DNA from: Limnohabitans sp. T6-20
GTDB taxonomy: Bacteria; Pseudomonadota; Gammaproteobacteria; Burkholderiales; Burkholderiaceae_C
Assembly (NCBI RefSeq): GCF_003063505.1
Contig: NZ_NERW01000002.1
Span: forward strand, 310,001 to 374,000
Length of the DNA stretch: 64,000 bases
Reading direction: 5' to 3'
A program made the translations under genes and the position numbers. How positions within the stretch are numbered: position 1 is the first letter of the stretch; each line of letters begins with the position of its first letter. Shown one piece after another: positions 41,478 to 50,525 of this stretch. A model generated the notes under the pieces. It was not told the origin of the DNA. It searched no databases and saw only the letters and a list, made by a program, of their open reading frames with translations.

Positions 41478-41868
41478 CCAGCTGTACCGGGTCGAGCTGA
41501 CCTCCAGCTTCCTGGAGCGCCTTGAATCCATTGAGGCGTTTTTGGTGGAAGCGGATGCGGGCTTGGCGTTCGATGACCTGCTGGCCGAGATTCGCGCCAC
41601 CGTCATCCCGAACCTGCGGCGCTTTCCGCGCATGGGGCGGCGCTACTTGGCCAACCCACCGCAGTCCGCCGAGGCGCTGGCGCTGCTGGCGGCCATGCCT
41701 GCGGGAGCGCCGGATGCGCTGCGCGAATACCTGCATGGCGACTACCTGATGCTCTACGCGGCCATGGAAGCCCAAGAAACGGTGGTCCTGCTGACGATTC
41801 GGCACCACCGCCAACTTTCGTTTGATTTTGCGCGGCTGTGGCCGTCAGCACCATCGACGAATGACTGA
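41470..41868 (+). CDS. ParE/RelE-superfamily toxin
   Basis: A 132-residue toxin using GTG 41470, which overlaps the antitoxin stop by eight bases. VELTSSFLERLESIEAFLVE, PNLRRFPRMGRRYL and LYAAMEAQETVVLLTIRHHR follow the ParE/RelE pattern: N-terminal helices and a basic strand near the C-terminus. Whether it inhibits gyrase (ParE) or cuts mRNA (RelE) cannot be decided. The C-terminal SFDFARLWPSAP is echoed in a fragment right after hsdR at 48661-48702. Confidence 0.83.
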   Translation: MADQLYRVELTSSFLERLESIEAFLVEADAGLAFDDLLAEIRATVIPNLRRFPRMGRRYLANPPQSAEALALLAAMPAGAPDALREYLHGDYLMLYAAMEAQETVVLLTIRHHRQLSFDFARLWPSAPSTND

Positions 41869-41925
41869 ACCCAACAGCCAAACCAAACACCCCCAATTCA
41901 CCCCAAACAACAACAAGGTTTCAGA

Positions 41926-43497
41926 ATGACGAGTATTCAACAACGCGCAGCTTTGCAAAGCCAAATTTGGAAAATAGCCAACGACGTCCGGGGTGCCGTG
42001 GATGGCTGGGATTTCAAGCAATACGTGCTGGGCACTTTGTTTTACCGCTTCATCAGCGAAAACTTTGCGGCCTACATCGAAGGCGGTGACGACAGCATCG
42101 ATTACGCCGTGCTGTCCGACGTGGTCATCACGCCCGAAATCCGAGACGACGCCATCAAAACCAAGGGTTACTTCATTTACCCCAGCCAGCTGTTTGCTCG
42201 CGTCGTCGCCAGCGCCAACGGCAACGAAAGCCTGAACACCGATTTGGCGGCCATCTTTCAATCCATTGAAAACTCCGCACTGGGCTACCCCTCAGAGCGA
42301 GACATTCGCGGCCTGTTTGCCGACTTCGACACCACCAGCAACCGCTTGGGCAACACCGTCAAAGACAAAAACACCCGCTTGGCCGCCGTGCTCAAGGGCG
42401 TGGCCGAGCTGGACTTTGGCGACTTTGGCGGCAGCGATTTCGAGACCCACCAGATCGACCTGTTTGGCGACGCCTACGAATTCCTGATTTCCAACTACGC
42501 CGCCAACGCGGGCAAATCGGGCGGTGAGTTCTTCACGCCCCAGCATGTGTCCAAGCTGATTGCCCAGCTGGCCATGCACAAACAAACCAGCGTGAACAAA
42601 ATTTACGACCCCGCCTGTGGCTCCGGCTCTTTGCTGCTGCAAGCCAAAAAACACTTTGACCAGCATTTGATTCAAGACGGCTTTTGGGGGCAAGAGCTCA
42701 ACCACACCACCTACAACTTGGCGCGCATGAACATGTTCTTGCACAACGTCAACTACGACAAGTTCAACATCCAGCTGGGCGACACCCTGATTGACCCGCA
42801 CTTTGGCGATGACAAACCGTTTGACGCCATCGTCTCCAACCCGCCGTACTCGGTGAAGTGGATCGGCAGCGACGACCCCACCCTGATCAACGACGACCGC
42901 TTTGCCCCCGCTGGCGTGCTGGCCCCCAAGAGCAAAGCCGACTTTGCCTTTGTGCTGCACGCGCTCAGCTACCTCTCCAGCAAAGGCCGCGCCGCGATTG
43001 TTTGCTTCCCCGGCATCTTTTACCGGGGAGGTGCGGAGCAAAAAATTCGCCAATACCTGGTGGACAACAACCATGTGGAAACCGTCATCTCGCTGGCGCC
43101 CAACCTGTTTTACGGCACCACCATTGCCGTGACCATTTTGGTGCTGTCCAAACACAAAGCCGACACCACCACCCAGTTCATCGACGCCAGCGCGTTGTTC
43201 AAGAAAGAAACCAACAACAACACACTACTGGATACGCACATCGACCAAATCATGGCCGTGTTCGACAGCAAGGCCAATGTGGACCACTTTGCCCGCTCGG
43301 TCAGCCACGCCGACATTGCCGCCAACGACTACAACCTGTCCGTCAGCAGTTACGTGGAGGCCAAAGACACCCGCGAAGTGGTGGACATTGCCCAGCTCAA
43401 CGCCCAGCTCAAAACCACCGTGGCCAAGATCGACCAGCTGCGCCAAGACATTGACGCCATCGTGGCCGAGATTGAAGGCGTGGAGCAAGAGGCATGA
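41926..43497 (+). CDS. hsdM: Type I restriction-modification DNA methyltransferase subunit
   Basis: A 523-residue N6-adenine methyltransferase. The N-terminal helical domain ([33 protein letters not shown]) precedes the AdoMet motif [13 protein letters not shown] near residue 227 and the catalytic NPPY ([12 protein letters not shown], near 305). It pairs with HsdS to methylate the recognition site and with HsdR to cut unmodified DNA. AAGG lies seven bases before ATG 41926. Its stop overlaps the hsdS start by four bases (ATGA). Subgroup resembles the EcoR124 (type IC) enzymes. Confidence 0.95.
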   Translation: MTSIQQRAALQSQIWKIANDVRGAVDGWDFKQYVLGTLFYRFISENFAAYIEGGDDSIDYAVLSDVVITPEIRDDAIKTKGYFIYPSQLFARVVASANGNESLNTDLAAIFQSIENSALGYPSERDIRGLFADFDTTSNRLGNTVKDKNTRLAAVLKGVAELDFGDFGGSDFETHQIDLFGDAYEFLISNYAANAGKSGGEFFTPQHVSKLIAQLAMHKQTSVNKIYDPACGSGSLLLQAKKHFDQHLIQDGFWGQELNHTTYNLARMNMFLHNVNYDKFNIQLGDTLIDPHFGDDKPFDAIVSNPPYSVKWIGSDDPTLINDDRFAPAGVLAPKSKADFAFVLHALSYLSSKGRAAIVCFPGIFYRGGAEQKIRQYLVDNNHVETVISLAPNLFYGTTIAVTILVLSKHKADTTTQFIDASALFKKETNNNTLLDTHIDQIMAVFDSKANVDHFARSVSHADIAANDYNLSVSSYVEAKDTREVVDIAQLNAQLKTTVAKIDQLRQDIDAIVAEIEGVEQEA

Positions 43498-44681
43498 GCG
43501 GCGCTGACTTTTTGGACAAGCTGCTCGATGGGGTTGCGGTTGAGAGGAAACCGCTTGGTGATCTTGGCGAGTTGGTTCGTGGCAATGGATTGCAAAAGAA
43601 GGACTTCACTGAAACTGGTGTTCCCGCTATTCACTATGGCCAGATTTACACCTATTACGGCTTATCCACCAAGGAAACAAAATCTTTTGTCTCCCCCGAT
43701 TTGGCTAAGCAGCTAAAGAAAGTAAATAAGGGGGATGTTGTCATTACCAACACAAGTGAAAACCTTGAGGATGTGGGAAAAGCACTGGTTTATCTTGGGG
43801 AGCAGCAAGCTGTTACGGGCGGACATGCATCGATCCTGAAACCTGGCGAATGTTTGCTGGGCAAATATTTTGCCTACTTTACGCAGACGGAAGAATTTTC
43901 CGGAGCAAAAAGGAAATACGCAAAAGGTACAAAGGTGATTGATGTTTCAGCCACCGACATGGCCAAGATTCAAATCCCCATCCCTTGCCCAGACAACCCC
44001 AAAAAATCGCTTGGAATCCAAGCCGAAATCGTCCGCATCCTGGACGCCTTCACCGAGCTGACCACCGAGCTGACCACCGAGCTGACCACCCGCAAAAAAC
44101 AATACAACCACTACCGCGACCAGTTGTTGAGTTTTGAAGATGGGGAGGTTGAGTGGAAGACGTTGGAAGAAATCACATTAAGTATTGCTTCTGGCCGAAA
44201 TAAGATTCGAAATACCGAAGGTGTGATTCCTGTGTATGGATCGACGGGTTTGATAGGGTTTACCAAGGATGCAGCCTACTCTGGCGATGTTCTTCTTGTA
44301 GCTCGTGTCGGTGCGAATGCAGGACTAGTCAATGCTGTCTCTGGTGAATTTGATGTATCTGATAACACGCTCATAGTGCGACCCAATGACTCTTGGAATG
44401 TGCGGTTTGCTTTGCATCAGCTAACGCATATGAATTTGAATCAGTACGCAGTTGGTGGTGGACAACCGCTAGTAACTGGCGGCCTTTTAAAGAGCTTGAA
44501 AGTCCCTTATCCACCAATTAATGAGCAAGAACGCATTGCCTCAGTGCTGGACAAATTCGACGCACTGACCAACTCCCTCACCGAAGGTTTGCCCCGCGAA
44601 ATCGAACTGCGCCAGAAGCAGTACGCGCACTACCGCGACTTGCTGCTGAGCTTTCCCAAATCGCAAGAGGTGATGGCATGA
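43494..44681 (+). CDS. hsdS: Type I restriction-modification specificity subunit
   Basis: A 395-residue specificity protein with two target-recognition domains, each followed by a conserved coiled-coil segment: [20 protein letters not shown] then QLLSF in the centre, and [20 protein letters not shown] then [10 protein letters not shown] at the end. The recognition domains are visibly more AT-rich (e.g. 43560-43960 and 44160-44520) than the conserved parts, as expected for exchanged modules. The central coil carries a 12-bp repeat (44051-44090) that sets the spacing between the two half-sites. Four-base overlaps join it to hsdM and the BRO-type gene. Confidence 0.94.
   Translation: MSGADFLDKLLDGVAVERKPLGDLGELVRGNGLQKKDFTETGVPAIHYGQIYTYYGLSTKETKSFVSPDLAKQLKKVNKGDVVITNTSENLEDVGKALVYLGEQQAVTGGHASILKPGECLLGKYFAYFTQTEEFSGAKRKYAKGTKVIDVSATDMAKIQIPIPCPDNPKKSLGIQAEIVRILDAFTELTTELTTELTTRKKQYNHYRDQLLSFEDGEVEWKTLEEITLSIASGRNKIRNTEGVIPVYGSTGLIGFTKDAAYSGDVLLVARVGANAGLVNAVSGEFDVSDNTLIVRPNDSWNVRFALHQLTHMNLNQYAVGGGQPLVTGGLLKSLKVPYPPINEQERIASVLDKFDALTNSLTEGLPREIELRQKQYAHYRDLLLSFPKSQEVMA
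44051..44090 (+). repeat. Three-copy 12-bp repeat inside hsdS
   Basis: CACCGAGCTGAC is repeated three times exactly (44051-44086) plus CACC, encoding TELT units. In EcoR124I/EcoDXXI the equivalent TAEL repeat, present two or three times, changes the length of the non-specific spacer in the DNA target. Slippage here would do the same. Confidence 0.85.
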
Positions 44682-45529
44682 GCGATACGGACAGCAAAGT
44701 CAAACTGTTTGAGTCGCAGCTGATTCGCAACGAGTGGGATGCGGAAGCCGAGAAATGGTGGTTTTCGGTGGTCGACGTTGTGGCGGTGCTGACCGATCAG
44801 CCTGACTACACGCGGGCGCGCAAGTACTGGAGCGTGCTCAAAGTGCGCCTGAAAAACGAAGGCAGTCAGTTGGCTACAAACTGTAGTCAACTGAAATTGC
44901 CCGCCGCCGACGGCAAAAAATACCTGACCGATGTGGCCGACACCGAGCAAATCTTGCGCCTCATCCAGTCCATCCCCAGCAAGCGGGCCGAACCTTTCAA
45001 GCTCTGGCTGGCCGAAGTGGGCAACCAGCGACTGGACCAGCTGCAAGACCCGGAACTCAGCATCGAGCAAGCCATGCTCGATTACAAGCGCCTGGGCTAC
45101 ACCGACAACTGGATCAACCAGCGGCTCAAGAGCATCGAGATCCGCAAGGAGCTGACCGACGAATGGAAAAAACACGGCTTGCAAGAGGGGCCGCAGTTCG
45201 CCTTTTTGACCGACGTCATCTACAAAACCTGGGCCGACAAAACCGCCAAGGAATACAAGCAGCACAAGGGCCTGAAGAAAGAAAACCTGCGTGACAACAT
45301 GACCAACAAGGAGTTGATCATGAGCATGTTGGCCGAGCTGTCCACCAAAGAAATCTCAGAAGCTGTGCAGCCGCAAACCCTGGATGAACACGAATCTGTG
45401 GCCAAGCGCGGTGGCGGCGTGGCCCGGCAGGCGCGACTCAAGCTGGAAGCCGAAACGGGCAAAAAGCTGGTGAGCCCGCAAAACGCCAAGCAGTTGCGGC
45501 AGATCAGTCAAGACAAGAGCAAAAAATAA
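44678..45529 (+). CDS. BRO-N/DinD-like protein inside the restriction operon
   Basis: A 283-residue protein. The N-terminus ([50 protein letters not shown]) is a BRO-N domain, as in phage antirepressors. The C-terminus ([20 protein letters not shown], then [20 protein letters not shown]) resembles the SOS-induced DinD protein. It overlaps hsdS by four bases and precedes hsdR by 17, so it is part of the hsd operon. DNA binding or control of restriction is inferred; no catalytic motif is seen. Confidence 0.82.
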   Translation: MSDTDSKVKLFESQLIRNEWDAEAEKWWFSVVDVVAVLTDQPDYTRARKYWSVLKVRLKNEGSQLATNCSQLKLPAADGKKYLTDVADTEQILRLIQSIPSKRAEPFKLWLAEVGNQRLDQLQDPELSIEQAMLDYKRLGYTDNWINQRLKSIEIRKELTDEWKKHGLQEGPQFAFLTDVIYKTWADKTAKEYKQHKGLKKENLRDNMTNKELIMSMLAELSTKEISEAVQPQTLDEHESVAKRGGGVARQARLKLEAETGKKLVSPQNAKQLRQISQDKSKK

Positions 45530-45546
45530 ATGAGGAGTGCCAGGGA

Positions 45547-48500
45547 GTGATCGACTACAAAACCATCGCCGAGTCCAAAAACTTCATTGTTTTGGACCAG
45601 TACACCAAAGATTGGCAAGTCAATGACAGCTACCAGAGCGAGAGCGAGCTGGAGCGGGAGCTGATTCAGGACTTGGTCAACCAAGGCTACGAATACTCGC
45701 CAAAACTGAACACGCCCGAGTCTTTGCTGGCCAATGTGCGTGTGCAGCTGCAAGCGCTCAACGCCGTGCAGTTTTCCGACGCGGAGTGGCAGCGCTTTGT
45801 GGAGAGCTGGCTGGACAAACCCAGCGATGGCATTGTCGAAAAGACCCGCAAGGTGCACGACGACTACATCCACGACTTTGTGTTTGACGATGGGCGCATC
45901 CAGAACATCTATTTGCTCGACAAAAAGCACGTCGCTCGCAACAAGGTGCAGGTCATCAAGCAGTTCGAGCAAACGGGCACGCAGGCCAACCGTTATGACG
46001 TGACGATTTTGGTCAACGGCTTGCCGCTGGTGCAGGTGGAATTGAAGAAGCGCGGCGTGGCCATTCGCGAGGCCTTCAACCAGGTGCACCGCTACAGCAA
46101 AGAGAGCTTCAACAGCGCGAACTCGCTGTTCAAGTTTTTGCAGTTGTTTGTGATTTCCAACGGCACCGACAGCCGTTACTTTGCCAACACCACTCAGCGC
46201 AACAAAAACAGCTACGACTTCACCATGAACTGGGCGAAGGCGGACAACAGCCTGATCAAGGACCTGAAGGACTTCACGGCCACGTTCTTTCAAAAAGACA
46301 CGCTGCTCAAGGTGCTGCTGCGCTACTCGGTGTTTGACACCAGCAACACGCTGTTGGTGATGCGTCCTTACCAAATTGCCGCCACCGAGCGGATTTTGTG
46401 GAAGATTGGCGGCAGCCACCAAGCCAAGAACTGGAGCAAGCTGGAGGGCGGCGGCTTCATTTGGCACACCACCGGCTCGGGCAAAACGCTGACCAGCTTC
46501 AAGGCGGCGCGTTTGGCCACCGAGCTGGACTTTATAGACAAGGTGTTTTTTGTGGTGGACCGCAAGGATCTGGACTACCAGACCATGAAGGAATACCAAC
46601 GGTTTTCGCCCGACAGCGTGAACGGCTCAGACAGCACGGCAGGCCTCAAGCGCAATCTGGAAAAAGACGACAACAAGATCATCGTCACCACCATCCAGAA
46701 GCTCAACAACCTGATGCGCACCGAGGCCGACCTGGCCATTTACGGCAAGCAGGTGGTGTTCATTTTTGACGAGTGCCACCGCAGCCAGTTTGGCGAGGCG
46801 CAGAAGAACCTGAAGAAAAAGTTCAAGAAGTTCTACCAGTTTGGCTTCACGGGCACGCCCATCTTCCCGGAAAACGCCCTGGGCGCAGAGACCACCGCCA
46901 GCGTTTTTGGCAGCGAACTGCATTCGTACGTGATCACCGATGCCATCCGCGACGAGAAGGTGCTCAAGTTCAAGGTGGACTACAACGATGTGCGCCCGCA
47001 GTTCAAGGCCATCGAAGCCGAGCAAGACGAAAAGAAGCTGACTGCCGCCGAGAACAAACAGGCCTTGCTGCACCCCAAGCGGATTGAAGAAATTTCGCAA
47101 TACATCCTGAACAACTTCCGCCGCAAAACGCACCGCCTGCAGCCGGGCGCTTCACAGGCTGGCAAAGGCTTCAACGCCATGTTTGCCGTCAGCAGCGTGG
47201 ACGCGGCCAAGCTGTATTACGAGACGCTCAAAGACCTGCAAAAGGACGCCGACAAGCCTTTGCGCGTGGCCACGATTTTTTCGTTCGCCGCCAACGAAGA
47301 GCAAGAAGCGATTGGCGACATTCAGGACGAGAGCCTGGAAGTGTCCGCCCTGAACAGCAGCGCCAAAGAGTTTTTGACCGCAGCCATTGCCGACTACAAC
47401 GCGCACTTCAAGACCAGCTTCAGCGTGGACAGCAACGGCTTCCAGAACTACTACCGCGACTTGGCCAAGCAGGTGAAGCTGGGCGAGATTGACTTGTTGA
47501 TTGTGGTGGGCATGTTCCTCACGGGTTTTGACGCGCCCAGGCTCAACACCTTGTTCGTGGACAAAAACCTGCGCTTCCATGGCCTGATTCAGGCGTATTC
47601 GCGCACCAACCGCATCTTTGACGCCACCAAGACCTTCGGCAACATCGTGACCTTCCGCGATCTGGAAAAAGCCACGGTAGACGCCATCACCCTGTTTGGT
47701 GACAAGAACACCAAAAACGTGGTGCTGGAGAAAAGCTACAGGGAATACATGGAAGGCTTCACCGACGTGGTGACGGGTGAGGCCCGGCGTGGTTATGTGG
47801 AAGTGGTGGCCGAACTGGAGCAGCGCTTTCCTGACCCGTCGGCCATCGAGAAAGAGGCCGACAAAAAAGCCTTTGCCAAAGTGTTTGGCGAGTATTTGCG
47901 CATTGAAAACGTGCTGCAAAACTTTGACGAATTTGCCAGCCTGCGCGCCGCGCAAAGCCTGGACGTGCGGGACACGGCAGCGGTCGAGGCCTTCAAGGCG
48001 CAGCATGGGCTGACCGATGCCGAATTTGCAGCCATGCAAAGCGTGCAGATTCCCAGTGAGCGTGCGATTCAAGACTACCGCTCGGCCTACAACGACATCC
48101 GCGATTGGCTGCGCCGCCAGCGTGAGGGTGGGGCGCCAGAGCAGTCCAGCGTGGATTGGGACGATGTGGTGTTTGAGGTGGATTTGCTCAAGTCGCAGGA
48201 GATCAACCTCGACTACATCCTTGAGCTGATTTTTGACAACAACAAAAAGACCAAGACCAAAGCCGCTTTGGTGGAAGACGTGCGCCGGGCCATTCGCGCC
48301 AGCTTGGGCAACCGCGCCAAAGAAAGCTTGCTGGTGGACTTCATCAACCAGACAGACCTCAGCCAGTTCGACGACAAAGCCAGCGTGATCGAAGCCTTCT
48401 TCACCTTTGCGCAAGCCGAACAACTGCGTGAAGCGCAAGAGCTGATCAGCTCAGAAAACCTGAACGCCGACGCCGCCAAGCGCTACATCGTTCACTCACT

Positions 48501-48660
48501 CAAGCGCGAATACGCCAGCGACAACGGCACCGAACTCAACGCCATGCTCCCCAAAATGAGCCCACTGAACCCGCTCTACCTGACCAAAAAGCAGACTGTG
48601 TTTCAGAAAGTGGCTGCGTTTGTGGAGAAATTTAAAGGGGTTGGTGGGGCGATTGGATAG
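45547..48660 (+). CDS. hsdR: Type I restriction endonuclease subunit
   Basis: A 1037-residue motor-nuclease. The nuclease domain is near the N-terminus, with the catalytic Glu-x-Lys in [10 protein letters not shown] (about residue 160). The SF2 helicase part has Walker [13 protein letters not shown] (about 308), [10 protein letters not shown] (about 408), GFTGTPIF and SRTNRIFD. It translocates DNA and cuts at random distance from unmethylated sites when bound to HsdM/HsdS. Size and FKGVGG-type C-terminus fit the type IC/EcoR124 group. It starts with GTG 45547. The 3' neighbour is a toxin-gene fragment. Confidence 0.94.
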   Translation: MIDYKTIAESKNFIVLDQYTKDWQVNDSYQSESELERELIQDLVNQGYEYSPKLNTPESLLANVRVQLQALNAVQFSDAEWQRFVESWLDKPSDGIVEKTRKVHDDYIHDFVFDDGRIQNIYLLDKKHVARNKVQVIKQFEQTGTQANRYDVTILVNGLPLVQVELKKRGVAIREAFNQVHRYSKESFNSANSLFKFLQLFVISNGTDSRYFANTTQRNKNSYDFTMNWAKADNSLIKDLKDFTATFFQKDTLLKVLLRYSVFDTSNTLLVMRPYQIAATERILWKIGGSHQAKNWSKLEGGGFIWHTTGSGKTLTSFKAARLATELDFIDKVFFVVDRKDLDYQTMKEYQRFSPDSVNGSDSTAGLKRNLEKDDNKIIVTTIQKLNNLMRTEADLAIYGKQVVFIFDECHRSQFGEAQKNLKKKFKKFYQFGFTGTPIFPENALGAETTASVFGSELHSYVITDAIRDEKVLKFKVDYNDVRPQFKAIEAEQDEKKLTAAENKQALLHPKRIEEISQYILNNFRRKTHRLQPGASQAGKGFNAMFAVSSVDAAKLYYETLKDLQKDADKPLRVATIFSFAANEEQEAIGDIQDESLEVSALNSSAKEFLTAAIADYNAHFKTSFSVDSNGFQNYYRDLAKQVKLGEIDLLIVVGMFLTGFDAPRLNTLFVDKNLRFHGLIQAYSRTNRIFDATKTFGNIVTFRDLEKATVDAITLFGDKNTKNVVLEKSYREYMEGFTDVVTGEARRGYVEVVAELEQRFPDPSAIEKEADKKAFAKVFGEYLRIENVLQNFDEFASLRAAQSLDVRDTAAVEAFKAQHGLTDAEFAAMQSVQIPSERAIQDYRSAYNDIRDWLRRQREGGAPEQSSVDWDDVVFEVDLLKSQEINLDYILELIFDNNKKTKTKAALVEDVRRAIRASLGNRAKESLLVDFINQTDLSQFDDKASVIEAFFTFAQAEQLREAQELISSENLNADAAKRYIVHSLKREYASDNGTELNAMLPKMSPLNPLYLTKKQTVFQKVAAFVEKFKGVGGAIG

Positions 48661-48702
48661 CCTGCGTTTGACTTTGATAGGTTGTGGCCGTCTGCGCCTT
48701 GA
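48661..48702 (+). pseudogene. Remnant of a ParE-type toxin gene 3' end
   Basis: Directly after the hsdR stop the same frame reads PAFDFDRLWPSAP then TGA. This matches the C-terminus of the ParE-type toxin upstream of hsdM (SFDFARLWPSAP). Differences between the two DNAs are mostly silent third-base or conservative changes, so both derive from coding toxin genes. It has no start and is not expressed as such. Confidence 0.6.
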
Positions 48703-48720
48703 CTGCTGGGATGAGGGTAA

Positions 48721-49269
48721 TCAAAAGTTGCACAGCGCTTTGAACAAAAATTGGAAACTGGTGGATCGGTTTCGTTCGGGCACCATAACGCGTGATATGC
48801 GCCGTGCACCATCGCGCTTGCCATAAAAAGGGAGAACGCGCTTGAGCTCCTCGGAAGGGCTGCCCAATTGATCAGGTGCTCTGAACTTGGCGGAGCGTGC
48901 ATGTGCTCCCAAAGCAGGTTTGTCAAAGGCTGCTGCGACGGCTTCCCAATCACCGACAAAAAATGTTTCAAGCTCACGGCAAGCAATGCGGATGACGGCT
49001 TCTGGTCTGCTGGCTTCATCACACAAGGCACGAAGCCGCTGTTTGATTTGAATGCAGTCACCACTGTCTTGGTCACGCATGACCAGAAATTGTGAATTTG
49101 GGAGACGCCAATAACGGATGCGCCGCGCCAGTTGTTTTTCCAGATCTTGTTTGCCTTCAAAAACCTGAAAGTGCAGCGTGACATCGGCAGGCGTGCGACT
49201 GGCAAGAAAGCCACGCAAGAAATCCTCTGCGGAGGGTTCTTCCAGAAAAAATACCCAATTTCGACTCAA
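48721..49269 (-). CDS. DUF4276-like/Toprim-type protein of an ATPase pair
   Basis: A 182-residue protein using TTG 49269, which overlaps the ATPase stop as TTGA, so the pair is translationally coupled. The first strand ends in adjacent glutamates (WVFFLEEPSAEDF, Glu10/11) and a later strand in RDQDSGDC (Asp66-x-Asp68): a Glu plus Asp-x-Asp arrangement like Toprim metal sites. RELETFFVGDWEAV is typical of DUF4276 proteins. A nuclease effector driven by the upstream ATPase is inferred. An ATG at 49302 in the same frame would overlap more deeply and is less likely. Confidence 0.75.
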   Translation of the reverse strand: MSRNWVFFLEEPSAEDFLRGFLASRTPADVTLHFQVFEGKQDLEKQLARRIRYWRLPNSQFLVMRDQDSGDCIQIKQRLRALCDEASRPEAVIRIACRELETFFVGDWEAVAAAFDKPALGAHARSAKFRAPDQLGSPSEELKRVLPFYGKRDGARRISRVMVPERNRSTSFQFLFKALCNF

Positions 49270-50462
49270 GGGTTGGCTCCTGGAAAGAGGCCCTGTTTCC
49301 ACAAGTAACCCATTTGGTCGCCAGCCTCCATATAGGCTTTGATCTGCTCATCGTCAGCAGCGCGATGAACTTGGGTGTAGCCGTTTTCTTTGACCAGCCA
49401 GAACACTTCACCGAGTTCAGCAGCGTTCAGGAAGTCGGGCGAATGGGTTGTCACAAAGACTTGACCACCACGCATGGCGTAAGTCCTGAACTCTTCGGCC
49501 AAATCCCATTGCAAGGACGGGTAAAGCTGATTTTCTGGTTCTTCGACACACAGCAAGGGGTGGGGTGCTGGGTCGTACAACAAGACCAAATACGCCAGCA
49601 TTTTGATGGTGCCGTCCGAGACAAATTTCGCCAGAAATGGGTCTTCAAAACTGCCATCTGAAAACTTGAGCAAGACGCGGCCCTCTTCGGTGGTTTTGGC
49701 TTCCACCTTGGTCACACCAGGCACCGTCTGTTTCAGACGTTCCAGAATCCGATCAAACACAGAGCGGTGGTTTTTGTAGAGAAACTCCACAACCAAAGAC
49801 AAGTTTTCGCCTTCACGCGACAGATGCTCGGCATAGCCTGATTCGGCCTCGGGCCTTGCACGGTTGATGTGAAAGTCAGACAGGTGCCAGTTTTCGATCA
49901 GGTTTCCCAAGGCCACAACAGCTGGGAAACGTTCGAACTGGGCCAAGCCCTTGATGGCCAGAATGTCGGGGCTTTTGAGTGTTTGGCTCTCACGTTGCAA
50001 TTGCCGCTCATCTTCCACGGTGTCCAGCTCATTGGTGACCGCTTCGCCTTTGCCCATTGAAAAATCCAGAAATTTCCAAGGCTGTCCACGGCTTCCACGG
50101 CGGTACTGCAGCACCTCTCGCGTGACAGCGGGGCGGCCGTCGAGTTCATCCACATGCAACTCGTAAGTGATGAGGCGTGAGCGTCCATCGGCCAGTGTGG
50201 CGCGCAGTTTGATCTCGATTTCTATGGGGCCGCTGCTGCCCCGGCTGCGCACTTCTGCCAGACCACGGCTGCCGCCCAAGCGGCCTAGCGCTGCCGTGAC
50301 GTTGGTGGTCATGGCATCGCGCAAAAAAGCGAACACCGAAAACAAGGTGCTTTTTCCCGTGCCATTGGCACCCACCAGCACGCAAAAGCGCGGAATATTC
50401 TTCAGGTGCACATTTTGAAAAGCGCGGAAGTTCTTCAGGCGCAAGGATTCGATTTGTTGCAT
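49266..50462 (-). CDS. AAA/ABC-type ATPase (OLD-like) of an ATPase-Toprim pair
   Basis: A 398-residue ATPase starting MQQIESLRLKNFRAFQNVHL, typical of RecF/OLD/SMC-like heads. Walker A is GANGTGKS (residues 31-38), Walker B is LLCVEEPENQLYP, and the switch histidine is in TTHSPDFL. No long coiled coil is present. With the coupled Toprim-like partner it resembles split OLD or AbiL/PARIS-type phage defence modules, though it need not belong to any named one. It lies on the opposite strand, next to the type I restriction operon. Confidence 0.84.
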   Translation of the reverse strand: MQQIESLRLKNFRAFQNVHLKNIPRFCVLVGANGTGKSTLFSVFAFLRDAMTTNVTAALGRLGGSRGLAEVRSRGSSGPIEIEIKLRATLADGRSRLITYELHVDELDGRPAVTREVLQYRRGSRGQPWKFLDFSMGKGEAVTNELDTVEDERQLQRESQTLKSPDILAIKGLAQFERFPAVVALGNLIENWHLSDFHINRARPEAESGYAEHLSREGENLSLVVEFLYKNHRSVFDRILERLKQTVPGVTKVEAKTTEEGRVLLKFSDGSFEDPFLAKFVSDGTIKMLAYLVLLYDPAPHPLLCVEEPENQLYPSLQWDLAEEFRTYAMRGGQVFVTTHSPDFLNAAELGEVFWLVKENGYTQVHRAADDEQIKAYMEAGDQMGYLWKQGLFPGANP

Positions 50463-50525
50463 GGCTTTTTGGTGTTTGGCGCTACCCTGGTGTTTTTCTG
50501 GTCTTAAAACTAAGAGGCGTGACCG

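Noticed and set aside
44051..44090. Possible CRISPR or minisatellite
   Set aside because: Three contiguous 12-bp units without spacers, in frame within the HsdS coil; explained as the specificity-spacing repeat.
44678..45529. BRO-type gene as evidence of a prophage
   Set aside because: No capsid, tail, integrase or lysis gene lies nearby; BRO/DinD-like genes also occur within type I restriction operons.
47152..48438. Minus-strand open frame (428 codons) within hsdR
   Set aside because: Antisense to the conserved C-terminal part of HsdR; no domain seen.
41926..50462. Integrase or transposase driving the defence island
   Set aside because: None is encoded in the window; only the toxin-tail fragment hints at the insertion boundary.
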